From Ophiostoma sp. CBS 140.51 (taxonomy: Eukaryota > Ascomycota > Sordariomycetes > Ophiostomatales > Ophiostomataceae): a DNA stretch of 64,000 nt. A program made the position numbers and the translations under genes. The notes beneath the pieces are model-generated. The model worked only from the letters and a program-made list of their open reading frames with translations. It had not been told where the DNA came from and did not search any database. Positions 1 to 11,112 of the stretch are shown here, one piece after another (within the stretch, counting starts at the first letter, position 1; each line of letters begins with the position of its first letter). The stretch spans positions 62,001 through 126,000 of the forward strand of contig JANSLP010000059.1 of NCBI GenBank assembly GCA_029298735.1, given 5' to 3'.

Positions 1-1546
1 CATGGGCCCGTGAGATGTCAAGATACGAAATCCCGATACGATGCGATTCGCACGATGTGATCCACTGCCTTGCACGCAAGTCGATTGATCATGAAATACC
101 ACCCTCCTTGTCGCCTCGTTGGCTTTCTTGCCCGTCTATTCTGCCTCTTTCTGTATTTGTGTGCATTTGTGTGCTTCGTATTCATGTTCTGCTCGTCTTG
201 CCTGCAGCCGTTGGACATGCATATGCAAGCCCTGCCTTGATACGGCGGAGGACGGGAAAAGGGAGGAGAAAAGAAAGCAAAAGGCTAGCAAAAAGCAAGT
301 ATTTTCAACGTCGTAAATAAGGAACCACAGCAACCGAAGAAAAGGACTGAGAAAAAATGACATGAACAGAAAGAAAAGCAGAAAAGGGGCGCCGAGGCCA
401 AGACGCCGTGAGATGTCACAACCGCCGACCTAGACATTGATGGCTGGAAACTAGAAAGGAAGCGAGAAAAAAATCCAGGATGATGTTTGATCTCATGAAA
501 GGAAGTACAAGAACAACGGTAGCCGAAGAGTCGAGAACTTGAGAAAAGAGACGGCGGCACACACAAAATACGAAGTTCTGTCGACATCCCTGGGCCTGGA
601 TAGCTCCTTCCCCAGAGCTTCCCCTACCTTCCCCTGTCCTGCGTAGAATACAGCACTCAAAAAGGGCAACCGCCAACAGACGACAAAATAAGGAAAGAGC
701 CAGGCACGCCGTAAAATTAAGCTAAAAATAAAGCGCTCAGAAACATGGCTTTTTGGAAAAAACCGCCAGACCGCGTCGAGACTCGAGCACTCTCAACCAG
801 CTCTTGCCCCACAGAACCACACAATTTCAAAATAAGTCTAAACCTACTTGGGCCACTAATCTAGTGGGCACATCCTTTCTGCACATCTCTTGCCCTCCCC
901 TGTCTCTCCCAGTGCCAAACCCGCTACAGCAGGGGCCCTGGGCTCTTTTTGGTATGCAGGACCATGTCTGGCAATCTCATCTTAATTTTCCTATCTTTCC
1001 CACACCAAAAAAGCTTCTTTCTGTCTTGTCACGTTCTTGCTCTCACGCATTACTCATTATTTACTGTCCACTGCTTTTTTTTTTTTATCTCATCACAAGG
1101 CCAAGCTTATGATATTTTCCGCTTGTTCCTGGGTCATCCTTTTCTTTTTCTTCTCTTCTGGCCAGGCCTTTTCTCTGATTGCTTTGCCCTTCCCTCTCTG
1201 TTGACCCCCCCTTTGCTAGTGTATCCAATGCACTCCGGACAGTCTTCTTCTCAGGTGGAGACATTCCTCGCTCTCAAGAGCTATTGGCTTGGCCAAACTG
1301 GTCTTGTGACTTTTCTTGGCCTGCTCACCATTTGTTGATAAAACAGCCTCTCGGCCTTTTGTTGCCATTGTCTTTTAGCTGTCGTTCTCCCTCTTTTTTT
1401 GCTTTTCGCTGTTTGTGGTGGGACCCGTTGTGGCTGTTGCCGGCGTGCATAATGCAGGAATATGCACGCTGGCCTGCATGACCGTTGTGCAGTGGCTTCG
1501 GGAGGCTCCAGGCATAAGTACTTGCTCTCCACCTCCCTAATTCTCC
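1..1546. other. Intergenic/3' flank, no gene recognised
   Basis: This stretch lies downstream of the ABC transporter gene and runs to the window edge. It holds short overlapping open frames with no recognisable domain. From about 950 to 1440 the plus strand is strongly pyrimidine-rich, with a T run near 1077-1087, which resembles a fungal leader or promoter tract rather than coding sequence. No tRNA-like box pair was seen. Confidence 0.6.
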
Positions 1547-4500
1547 CTAATTCTCGACTGCGACCGGATCCACCCGCTCCACCTTGCCATTGCTCATCCA
1601 GACCGTGACGTCTTGACCCGGCCGGAGTCGTTTTGTGAGTGCTGCCGGACGGTGTGTCACAACCAGTACCGTATGGCCGGCACCGTCACGGCCTTTGATA
1701 AACACCTCTTCAACGACATCGTACACAGCTGACTCTGTTTCGGCATCAAGCGATGCTGTGATCTCGTCCAGCAGGATGATGGGCATGCGCTTGCCACGGT
1801 CATGATCCGAGTATTGCCCAGAAGAAGGCGAAGACCGTATCTGCAGCTGGAGGAGGGCCCTTGTTATTGACAGGAGCTGCGCTTGTCCAGCCGACAAAAC
1901 TGGAAACGATGATAGTGCCCGGTCCCAAAGTGAGTCTGTCGAGGCATCGTCGGCCTCGTCATAGCTGCTACCGGCGAACAAGCTAAGCAGGCCTGTCTTC
2001 TTCAGTGCCTCGGCCAGTGCCTTGTTCGGAAGTGTCTCCGTCGGGTCCAAGTGGAAGCGAAGACCGGCGCCGGGGAGGAGGAACGGGTCCTGCGAGACAG
2101 TCACGAAAGCTCGTTCACGGATATCGTCGAGACGAAGGCCGGCTAAGTCGATACCGTCGATGGCAATCTTCCCAGTCCTGCGTACGGTCAACAACCGCAG
2201 CAGCGACATGAGCAGCGAGCTCTTTCCACTAAAGAGTGTCAGCTTCTGACATACTTGAGCACAAGACTAGGAACAACCGTTTCTTACCTTCCAGTCCTAC
2301 CGCATATCACGGCGACTTGGCCGGGTTTGATGCACAGATTCACCTCATTGAGCACCGGTGTATCTTGGCTACGAGGGTATTAGCAAAAGACCATTGACGC
2401 TCTCGGGTGAATGCACTTACTTGTACGATGCTGTAACGTTGGAGAAATCAATCTCTCCAGAGCTTGGCCAGTTTGCTGGCAGCTGAATATCTGGATCGAT
2501 GCTGTTTTTACTCTTCTCCAGTAGACTCTCTTCCTGCGGCGTCTCATGTGTTGCTTCGCGAAGACGTGCAACAGCCCCAAGCGAGACCTCCAGATTTGTC
2601 CACTGCTGGATGAGGCGCAGGAGTGTCGTGTTGGTCAAGAGAATAATGTTCAAGGCGACACCAACCTGCCCGCCGGAAGGAGTGAACTTGACGATAGGCT
2701 GTGATGAGCCAGCTGCGAGTGCTCCAGCTACTGCCAACCAGACGGTGCCCACCGCAATGCAGGCAACAACTGCGTCCAGGACCACATTGAGCCAGCGCCG
2801 GAGAGAACGCGTGAGGTAAACCGGCCGTTGAGAGTTGTTGAGCGACACCGAACTCTCCTTGGCTATGGCATCTTGCCAGCCAAATGCACGAATTGCCTGC
2901 ACGCCGCTGACCGTCTCGAGGATGTTGAAATAGACGGCAGATTGGGATTCGAGCTCCATCCGTCGCAGCTGTCTCGACGTGCGCAAATACCATTTCTGTA
3001 CGACGTACACGATTACAACGCAGGCCGGCAACGTCAAACCTAGAAGCGGCTGCGAAATGAGAAGGACAATGACCTGCATCAAAAGCTTAAAGACCTCTGA
3101 GATGGTGTTAGTACAGGTTTCAATTCTATAGACGCGCATTTAGTTGTACGTACGAGCCAGAAAACTACTCATTGCGAGCGATATCTTCTTGTCAACAAGC
3201 TGGATATCTTGTGTGAACCTATTCAACACCGTCCCAAGATCTGTGGTTGAGAAAAAGAACAGAGGGGCACTGTGCAAAAATCAGCAGTTGAGTAGAAAAA
3301 GTTCGCGGAGGTAGTTTACGGTACTCACTTGCAGATGGCCTGTAAAAGACGGCGGTGCAGAATCTCTCCAGATCGACCAGCAACGAGGATAATATCGGTC
3401 CATTTCAGGAGACTGGTGGCTAGCCAAGCGACAACCATCATCGACACGTATCCGAGAGCGTACAGGACAGTATTGTCAGATTTCGATTCTGTCCACCACT
3501 TTAGGTATAGCGCCGGCATTGTAGAAAAGGAGGCAAACGTAGCCGTCATGAGAACAAGCAGGAGCACATTGCCGATGCCTGCTGACGTGATGTAGTACTT
3601 GTAGAGGGAGAGGTCGCCATCTTTTCGTTGATAATCCGGAGTAGCAGCAGGTGGATTAGAGCTGACTTTTCGAGAAGGTGACGATGTCTTAGCTTGTGTC
3701 GTATCGTTTTCTGTGAGGCCATCGCTATCTTCTCTTCGTGCAGCCGTCTCCGTAAATATTTGCTGAAGAGTGGTCTCGTTGCTGTGCTGAAAGTCGCCTT
3801 GATATTTGACTGTGCCGTCTTCAAGCAGCACGATCTTGTCCGCAAGGTGAAAATACGATTTATTGTTGGCTACCCAGAGAACAGTCGTGTTGTTGTTGCG
3901 CAGGAGACCGTCTAGCCCCAGAAGATTGTTGATCACAGCACCCTGTGTTTTGCCATCCAAAGCACTGAAGCTGTCGTCAAAGACGAAAATGTCGTGGTGC
4001 GAATAGACTGCACGAGCGATGGCCACACGCTGCCTTTGGCCACCGGAGAGGTTTTGGCCACCCGTTCCAACAACAGTCTCATCTCCGTCATGAAGCTCTT
4101 CTAGGTCCTCGTTCAGACTGCACGCCTCTAGTACTCTCTCGTAGCGCATCTGGTCCACAAGGACATCGCCGTCTAGTCCGAGGATACACTCTCTGACAGT
4201 TCGGTTTGGCAGCCAGGCTGTCTGGGAGCAAAACGCCATTTGCAGTGAAGAGACAGAAACTGTGCCCTTTTGAAAACCAACCTCTCCCAGGATCGTGTGA
4301 GCCAGGAGTGTCTTGCCAACCCCTACAGGTCCATTAATAATGGCGACTGATCCCTTGTCGATGCTGAAGTTCAAAGACTCAAGGACTGACTTCCCGCTTT
4401 GTTGATCGCCAATGGCGACGTCGGTGAACACAACAGCTGAGGGTGGCTGGCCAGAATCTTCAGAGTCGATAAATGCTCTCTTATCATCAACACTTGGTCT

Positions 4501-6423
4501 CAGTAAATATGCCTGAATTCTCTCAAAACTCGACATGGAGGCGGCAATCCGGGGAAGGATGGTCATGACCATGTTGATGGGGTGTGTGATCATGGACAGA
4601 ATGGCCGTTGTTGTAAAGGCGGTTCTCGTGTCAAACTCCTTCCCGTTCGCTGATGAGATGATGGCATAAAGGGCAACGGTGATTACTGGCGAGAAGAGTC
4701 CCAAGGCGTTTGCTATTGCCAATGTTAGTAAGTTATACAGTACGATACTGGAGGTAGTACATACCACTCGAATTGTAGAGCACGTTGATCCATCGCACGC
4801 CTTTTGCTGCTATCAGCTCGTTATCACGCAGTTGCAAAATCACATCCTCGACGGCTGTCTGCACTCCGAGTATCTTGACACTTTTGATGGCTCCAAGGAT
4901 CGAACTTGTCATGGACAGACGTTTTTGAGTTGCCTCATTCCAAGCTGTCTGCCTTGCTTTCATGGGCCGGACCGCATAACGGCTTGTCTGGGAGAAGACT
5001 GACAACAAAATGAGCACGATGAATCATAAGAAAGGGGTATATGACGGCGGTCTTACTGAAAACGATACACACTGGCAAAGGCCAGAGCCAGCCAATCTCC
5101 ATGGCCAGCATGGAGAAACCGATGACTGCTTCAAGACAGAATGCCCACATTTCGTGAAGCACCTCAGCAGAACCCTCCAGCTCGACAGCATCGGTGCTGA
5201 TCAACGTCAAGGCCTTTCCATCATCATATGCATGGCTACGTCCGGTAAGAGCCTTTTGGTGAATAATGCCGACAAGAGCTCCTCTGAACATAATTTCAAT
5301 CCGGTTGAGCAGGTGACGGTAGATGGCGGTGGACGTCATGAGGCCAAAGTAAACAAAGACGGCCGTCACGACGATCCAAGATCCTGTAGCTGTAGCATTG
5401 TCGTCGACTATCTGTTCCTGAGTGAGTCCTTCGACAAATGAGATGGCTCGGCTGATCAGGATCGGTTGTGAAAATTGAAATAAAATGAGAAAGAGCCGTG
5501 GAATGGCGACGATAGTAATAGGCACCAAAAAGCATTTGAATAAGGCTCGAGGGAGTGTCGTCGGTTTCTCAGGGGTGTCTTAAATCAAATAATCAGTGTT
5601 AATGACACACTCGCATATTTTCCATGGGCTGTCAGAAGATCCTACCTCTCTTGTCCCATGATGCCAATATCCTCTGTCTCAACGGATCCGAGTCAAGCTT
5701 GGTATCGATCTTGGGTAGGTCCTCTGGCGAGAGAATCTTGTGGTAGCCCAATGACAGCAAGTCGTGAAGCCACCAGAAATATGTCAAGCTGAGAACGCCG
5801 GCCAGCTCCTCAGGAGGGAGGTCGTGGAGCTCATCGCGCAGGACGGACTTCTTGCTTTTGCTCTCAAGAACAAGAAAAACTAGCTTAACGACGGCCTCGA
5901 AGCATGTGGCCCGGTAGAAGATCGATGGCCAACCGAAGCGCAAGGGAACGGCCAGAGACACTAGGTCGATGGCAAGTGTGGCAACGAGATATAGTACGAT
6001 CGTGTCGGATGGCCGAATGTTTCGGCGGTGCTCCTGGAATGAGAGGATGGTGACTCCCACCGACGCGGCCAGCACACCGTACATGTTCCATCGAGCTGCA
6101 AAGGAGTTGGCGTTGGGAGCATCGCTTCTCGCCAAAATAGAGACTGGAAGGAAACAAGCAGCGATGAAAAGAAATGAGGCGCCCTGAAGTTTGTCAGTAA
6201 GATGTAACACAACGAAATAAGCCAACCACACATGGAAGACACTCACAAGCTTGTAAAAGGCGAGACGAGAGGTGTTGACCTTGACTGAAGCAAAATGAAG
6301 CTGTCGCAGCCTTATCGGCACAAGGAGGAGAAAGATCCATGAAGCTATGCCAGTCGTCAGAAAGAGGGCATCTTGCGCGGACGGGCGTGCCGCCCAGAAC
6401 GACATAGGCAGCGATTCTGCCAT
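1547..6423 (-). CDS. ABCC-family (MRP-type) ABC transporter, nine exons
   Basis: A full-length ABC exporter, probably a plasma- or vacuolar-membrane pump for organic anions, conjugates or drugs (substrate inferred from family only). Exons read 6423-6247, 6183-5646, 5578-5057, 4998-4765, 4712-3329, 3269-3154, 3096-2421, 2368-2288 and 2228-1547, giving 1469 residues. Order: a hydrophobic N-terminal region (TMD0-like), TMD1, NBD1, TMD2, NBD2. NBD1 shows Walker A GPVGVGKT, signature LSGGQRQR and Walker B FVFDD. NBD2 shows Walker A GRTGSGKSS, with an intron inside a codon of that motif, then signature LSAGQ, Walker B LLDE and H-loop VVTHRP. NBD1 has Asp in place of the catalytic Glu, as in many ABCC proteins, and Asn (VANNK) where the H-loop His normally sits, so ATP hydrolysis is probably confined to NBD2. 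The first intron (6246-6184) is 63 nt with no stop in frame. The gene diverges from the cyclotransferase at 7616. Confidence 0.92.
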
Positions 6424-7615
6424 TGTTGCTTCATGCGACAGAGCTCAATGACAGCCTCTTATCGGGGAAAAGAAGACAAGATGCATCGCGAGCGGCACGT
6501 TTTTGGTGAGACAAAAGTGCTATCAAACAGCTCTTATATCAGGTAATGGGCAATGCCGCCTTGTCAAGGGTCGCATTGCACAATTCCTGTATACGACCGT
6601 TATAGTAGCGATATGCGAGGGGGGGACGACACTGGCTCGACTGGTTTCTCGTATTTTTGGGCATTTTGGTAGTTAGAGGGTGAAACGGGCGAGTTGACAC
6701 AAACTCGGTCTTCGTCCCGAGAGGAGAAAGTGCCCAGAATAGATTACATTACGACTGCCCACTTGTCAACACGAAACTCGTGAAAAGGGAAGGAGCTTAA
6801 AACATGCGCAATGGAAAGAACGAGCGTCAAGTATTTATATTTACTTATATATTCTCAATCCATCTTGGAAAGAGCTATGGAGGTCCGTTATCACACAGTG
6901 CAGGAACCCTCCAGCACACCACATTAACTTTTGGGGGCATTTTGGAGCTACAGGCTAAAAAAGGGCCGCCGCCGCGTGTTGACAACGCCCTTCGGAGCCT
7001 CCCTCGCTTTCCCCTGGACGCTAAGATGGTTGCGGGTAGTGAGGACCCTTGCACTGAAAGGAAGGTGCCATAGTGCATGGGAGAGGGATGGGCCAGGCCT
7101 TGCCGCATTTGGTGCTATTCGCTGCCAGTTTCCCATCTTGGTTCGAGACACAAGCCAAAAAGCCAATCCCGCCAATCTGGCCGCATCTCCCTTTTCTTCG
7201 GTTTGCTCTTTTGCCGACAACGTTTGAGGGCAGACGACGCAGTAACTATTTTCATCTTTTGAAATTTCACAGATTCTTCTTCTTTTTCATCGATGACAGC
7301 TTGACGAGGAACAGAGACACAGAACTCCGGGCACTCATCAGACGAAAAGTCTTACTTGACGAACCTCAATCTCAAATCTCGAATCTCGAATCTCACTGGA
7401 CGAATCGATAAGGACAGGCCACAGCCCTGCTCCGCGCTACCAGCACGACGTTGGGCGTGCCGATCGCAAGCAAAGGCGACGCACTGCACCGCAGGAGCTG
7501 CAGCTGAGCTGACGCTGTGCGTGTGCTCCGAGCCGGCTATCGAAGAGTCTGTCGACAGACGACCCCTTTTCTTAATCGAGACTCGCGCCGTCATCCCAAC
7601 AACTGCAACAGCATC
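6424..7615. promoter_or_regulatory. Divergent promoter region, ABC transporter / glutaminyl cyclotransferase
   Basis: A 1.2 kb spacer between two divergent starts. It contains a G run near 6620, pyrimidine-rich stretches on the plus strand at about 7185-7290, and repeated TCTCGAATCTC-like units at 7365-7395 just before the cyclotransferase start. No further gene was recognised, and no specific operator could be assigned. Confidence 0.5.
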
Positions 7616-8857
7616 ATGTTGCGATCTTCTTGGGTCTCGAGCCTTTCTTCATTTCCTTTGTCTTTACCCCTCCTCCTCACCCACATCCTAGTCCTCGCGG
7701 CGTCCATGACCGGCGCCCGCGCCTACAGCCCGCTATCGGACGAGAGTCTCTTGCGCATCCCCACGGCCGGCGCCGACTTTGACATTCACAATGGCAAGCT
7801 GCTGGCGCCCATCCTGATCCCGCGTGTGCCCGGTACCCCCGGGTCTGTGAAGGTCCAGCAGCACTTTGTGCGCTTCTTCCAGGAGAATCTGCCCGAGTGG
7901 CAGATTGAGTGGCACAACTCGACGGCCACGACCCCGGCCACGGGCGACCAACAGATCCCCTTTGCCAATCTCATCTTCCGGCGTGATCCGCCATGGGCGG
8001 CACCGGGTGACGTGGCACGGCTGACGCTGGCGGCGCACTACGACACGCTGTTCAACCCCAAAGGGTTTATTGGCGCTATTGATAGTGCGGCACCATGTGC
8101 GATGCTGATGCACGTGGCGCGGAGTGTCGACCAGGCGCTGACGCAAAAGTGGGAGGCCATGAAGGCATCGGGCGATGCGGGAAGCGGTCTTGAGGAGGAG
8201 CGCGGTGTGCAGATTATGCTGCTGGATGGCGAAGAGGCGTGGGTGAAGTGGAGTGCCACGGACTCTCTGTACGGTTCGAGGTAAGTGACGTCTTTTCCAA
8301 TATATTTCCCTGCTCAAATTCATACTAATCCCCCCTGCAGAGCCCTTGCTGAGTCTTGGGAGGCTACACGTTACGAAGCTCTGTCGGCCTTCTCGAACCC
8401 CCTCAGCTCCATCAGCCTCTTTGTGCTGCTCGACCTTCTCGGCGCGCCGAACCCGACGGTGCCCTCCTACTTCCAGACGACGCACTGGGCCTACCAACGC
8501 ATGGCCTCCATTGAGGACCGCCTGCGCAGGCTTAACGTTCTGGCGACCGAGGGCTCGGGTTCCAAGTTCTTGCACGACACCAAAAAGAAGCCGACGCAGT
8601 TCTCCCCGGGTTATGTCGAGGACGACCACATGCCGTTCATGGCCCGCGGCGTGGACATTCTGCACATTATCCCGACGCCGTTCCCGCCCGTCTGGCACAC
8701 CATGGCCGACACGGGTGGCAACCTCGACATCCCCACCGTCGATGACTGGGCCATGATCATGACGGCCTTTACGGCAGAATGGATGGAGCTGGACGGCCTG
8801 TTACCCCAGATCCAGGCCCGGCGGTCGGCGCGCGAGTCGGCCAAGACAGAGTTATGA
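7616..8857 (+). CDS. Secreted glutaminyl-peptide cyclotransferase-like (M28 family) enzyme
   Basis: Predicted to convert N-terminal Gln (or Glu) of peptides into pyroglutamate in the secretory pathway or outside the cell. The family is a zinc-dependent M28 aminopeptidase fold. Two exons, 7616-8280 and 8341-8857, with intron GTAAGT...CTGCAG of 60 nt, give 393 residues. The ATG has A at -3. A hydrophobic signal segment covers about residues 10-36. Family motifs: AHYDT (His141, Asp143), the acidic pair DGEEA (Glu206/Glu207), VEDDHMPF in the second exon, and a late zinc-ligand candidate PPVWHT (His341). These match the Asp/Glu/His ligand pattern and DDH signature of QPCTs. The upstream in-frame ATG at 7517 is rejected because its extension is Arg-rich and would bury the signal peptide. 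A degrading M28 peptidase is the alternative, but the single-zinc pattern and HxxPxPFPPVWH context favour QPCT. Confidence 0.9.
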
Positions 8858-9637
8858 CAATGACAGTTTGGAGGAGCTATATTATTTGAGGCGTTTATCT
8901 AGGGACTTTTGAATAAAAGTTAGGGTAGATTTATGTTGTTTTCCGTTTTGGTCTTGATTTTGTTGTTGTCTTCCCATTTTTTCCTGTACATATCAAGCAC
9001 GCCTGAGCGTAGCCTGCCATGAATACATTTTTGTGACTGCCACAACGTAAATCAATGTCTGACTTCCGTCAATAAAACGCAACAGAAATGGAAATTAGTA
9101 AATAATCTTTGAGTTGTAGGTCAATAAGGAAAGAATTAACTTCATCACGGTCTTGGTGTCCATGTCATGGTCTGTCCTACACGTGATTAAACACGTGCAG
9201 TTTCAGGGGCACGGGCCAAGTGGAGCTCCACAAGAGAGACACGTAACTGCTTAAGCTGTCGCACGCCAATTACAATGGCGCCGCGCAGCACCCAAGCAAG
9301 CAAGCTCCAAACGCCAGTTTACGTCTACAGCATCTCGAAACGGCACGGTGTTCTCTTTCTACCACAGAGGGGTGTTCTTTTCTTGCTTCCTTTTTCACGA
9401 CGTCCTTTCAACTATTCGCCATCGACGACTGCCATTCCTTTTGGGTGTCTCTCCTTTCTTTTCCTCCTTTTCGACCTTGCGATTGAACCGACAACAACCT
9501 CGACAGACTCCTTTTCTCGACGACATCTCGAATCCATCCTCGAATCGATCTCCATCTCGAACATCGCGAGCCTCGATTCTGTTCTTGGCATTCCAACCTT
9601 CTTTCCTTCCTCTCCTTCCACCTCCACACACATAAAC
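8858..9637. other. Spacer with 3' flank of cyclotransferase and SWP1 promoter
   Basis: No gene is seen in this 780 bp. The first 200 bp are T-rich, as in fungal 3' UTRs. Two CACGTG palindromes lie at 9180-9197. The last 150 bp form a C/T-rich leader with TCGA-rich units leading into the SWP1 start. Confidence 0.55.
9180..9197. promoter_or_regulatory. Pair of CACGTG E-box palindromes upstream of SWP1
   Basis: Two perfect CACGTG hexamers at 9180-9185 and 9192-9197 are spaced 12 bp centre to centre, about 440 bp before the SWP1 start. CACGTG is the known site for fungal bHLH factors of the Cbf1/SREBP/Pho4 type. Its use here is inference. Confidence 0.4.
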
Positions 9638-10563
9638 ATGCGTTTTGCAGTCTCATCACTGCTGCTCGTCGCGGCCGGCGTGGCCAAGGCAGCGTCGGCC
9701 TGGAGCTTTGACGATGGCAGCATCACAATCACCTCCAAGGGCCCCAGCAGCAACAAAGTGACGGAGAAGTAGGTCCCCTCGGTTCCTCTCTTTCATTTGA
9801 TTCGCTCTGTACTAACGTTGTCAGACTCAATGCCAAGTCCTCGCTCGGCAAGGCCCTCGTCCTCGGCAGCAACGACGTCGCCAAGATCACTCTGACCACC
9901 AAGGACAATGGCAAAGAGAAGCGCCCGCACCAGGCTTTCCTACTACTCCAGGACCCGATGTCCGGTCTCGAGGCACCCTTCCCCCTGACCATCAAGGAGA
10001 GCGGCAAGGGCTCTGTCCAGATTAGCCACAAGGACATCCCCGTCCAGCTGCTTGCTTCGGGCAACAAAGTCCGCGCCAGCCTGGTCATTGGCTCATTTGG
10101 CTCGGCCCAGGGCTACGTGTCTCCCAGCAGCGACGGCCTGTTCGACCTCCAGTTCGCCCACGACCCCAACATGCCCGCCCCCTCCGCCGCCACGCCCGAG
10201 CGCTACACCAAGAAGGGCGAGATCAACCACATCTTCCGCGCCGACCCGCGCTCGCCGCCCAAGGTCATCAGCCTCTTCTTCGTGCTGGCCGTCGCCGCGA
10301 CGGTGCCCGTGCTGTTCGGTGCATGGCTGCTGCTGGGCGCCAACCTGGGCCACCTGAGCAAGGCACTGGCTGCTGCGCCCCTTTCACACGCCGCGTTCTT
10401 TGGCTCGATCTTGGCCATGGAGGGCGTCTTTTTCCTGTACTACACGGCATGGAACCTGTTCCAGATGCTGCCCGTGGCGGGTGTTGTGGGTGCGGTTGCC
10501 GTGCTGAGTGGCACCAAGGCGCTGGGCGAGGTGCAGGCACGCCGCCTGGCTGGTGAGCGGTAA
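9638..10563 (+). CDS. swp1: Oligosaccharyltransferase subunit SWP1 / ribophorin II
   Basis: A subunit of the ER oligosaccharyltransferase, which moves the lipid-linked glycan onto Asn of nascent proteins. Exons 9638-9768 and 9825-10563 are joined across a 56 nt intron (donor GTAGGT, branch ACTAAC, acceptor GTCAG), giving 289 residues. The N-terminus is a clear signal peptide ending near residue 20 (Ala-rich). A lumenal beta-type domain follows, with the family-like stretches HQAFLLL and GLEAPFPL. The C-terminal third carries three hydrophobic membrane segments (about residues 195-280), starting after the family-typical RADPRSPPKVIS. The length and signal-lumen-3TM layout match fungal Swp1, which corresponds to the C-terminal part of mammalian ribophorin II. 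OST5, another OST subunit, lies about 24 kb away on the other strand. Confidence 0.93.
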
Positions 10564-11019
10564 ATGGGATAAAGAGAGCAAGAGTGGTGAGAAAATAGGG
10601 GTAGAGGGGTGAGCAGGACTATCACAGTATGCTGTGGATGATCCATTTGGTTCGAGGATCGTTAGGTGTGTCAACAAAAGCACAGAAGGTGGCGTATGTA
10701 CATTAGGACGCTGAAATTAGACGAGTGGAGGTGATAGCAAAAATCCGTGAAAAGCTACGGTCTGGGTCACGATCTTTTGGTTTTTTGGTTTTTATTTGCG
10801 ATAGTATTTCAGAGTTCTTTATTCGATTTACTTCGTGTTTTTAATTTTGTGAATATTTTTATGGTATATTTATGAAATAAATGTCACGATTTCAACTCTA
10901 GGATTCAAAATTTGAGACAGAATGTGGAAACAAACGTATAAAATTATCAAACAATAATCTGAAAATATCAAAACTCCGTGAAAGCCTCGAAAAACCCGCT
11001 ATCTATGCAAATGATATAT

Positions 11020-11054
<35 letters not shown>

Positions 11055-11112
11055 AAGGATATGAAGGAAAAGACAAAATTAAGTGCAGTCCATGGCTTAG
11101 GAGAGACACCTC
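10564..11112. other. Convergent intergenic region, A/T-rich, with 29-bp poly-A
   Basis: A spacer between the 3' ends of SWP1 (+) and the Q/N-rich gene (-). From about 10770 the composition becomes strongly A/T-rich, with an uninterrupted run of 29 A at 11024-11052. No coding potential was seen. It probably holds both polyadenylation regions. Confidence 0.6.
11024..11052. repeat. Poly-A tract (29 nt)
   Basis: An uninterrupted homopolymer of A on the plus strand inside an A/T-rich convergent spacer. No flanking target-site duplication or retroposed gene body was recognised, so it is a simple repeat rather than a proven retroposon tail. Confidence 0.8.

Noticed and set aside
7733..8698. 321-codon open frame on the minus strand opposite the cyclotransferase
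   Set aside because: It mirrors the G/C-rich third positions of the real gene, runs across its intron and shows no domain.
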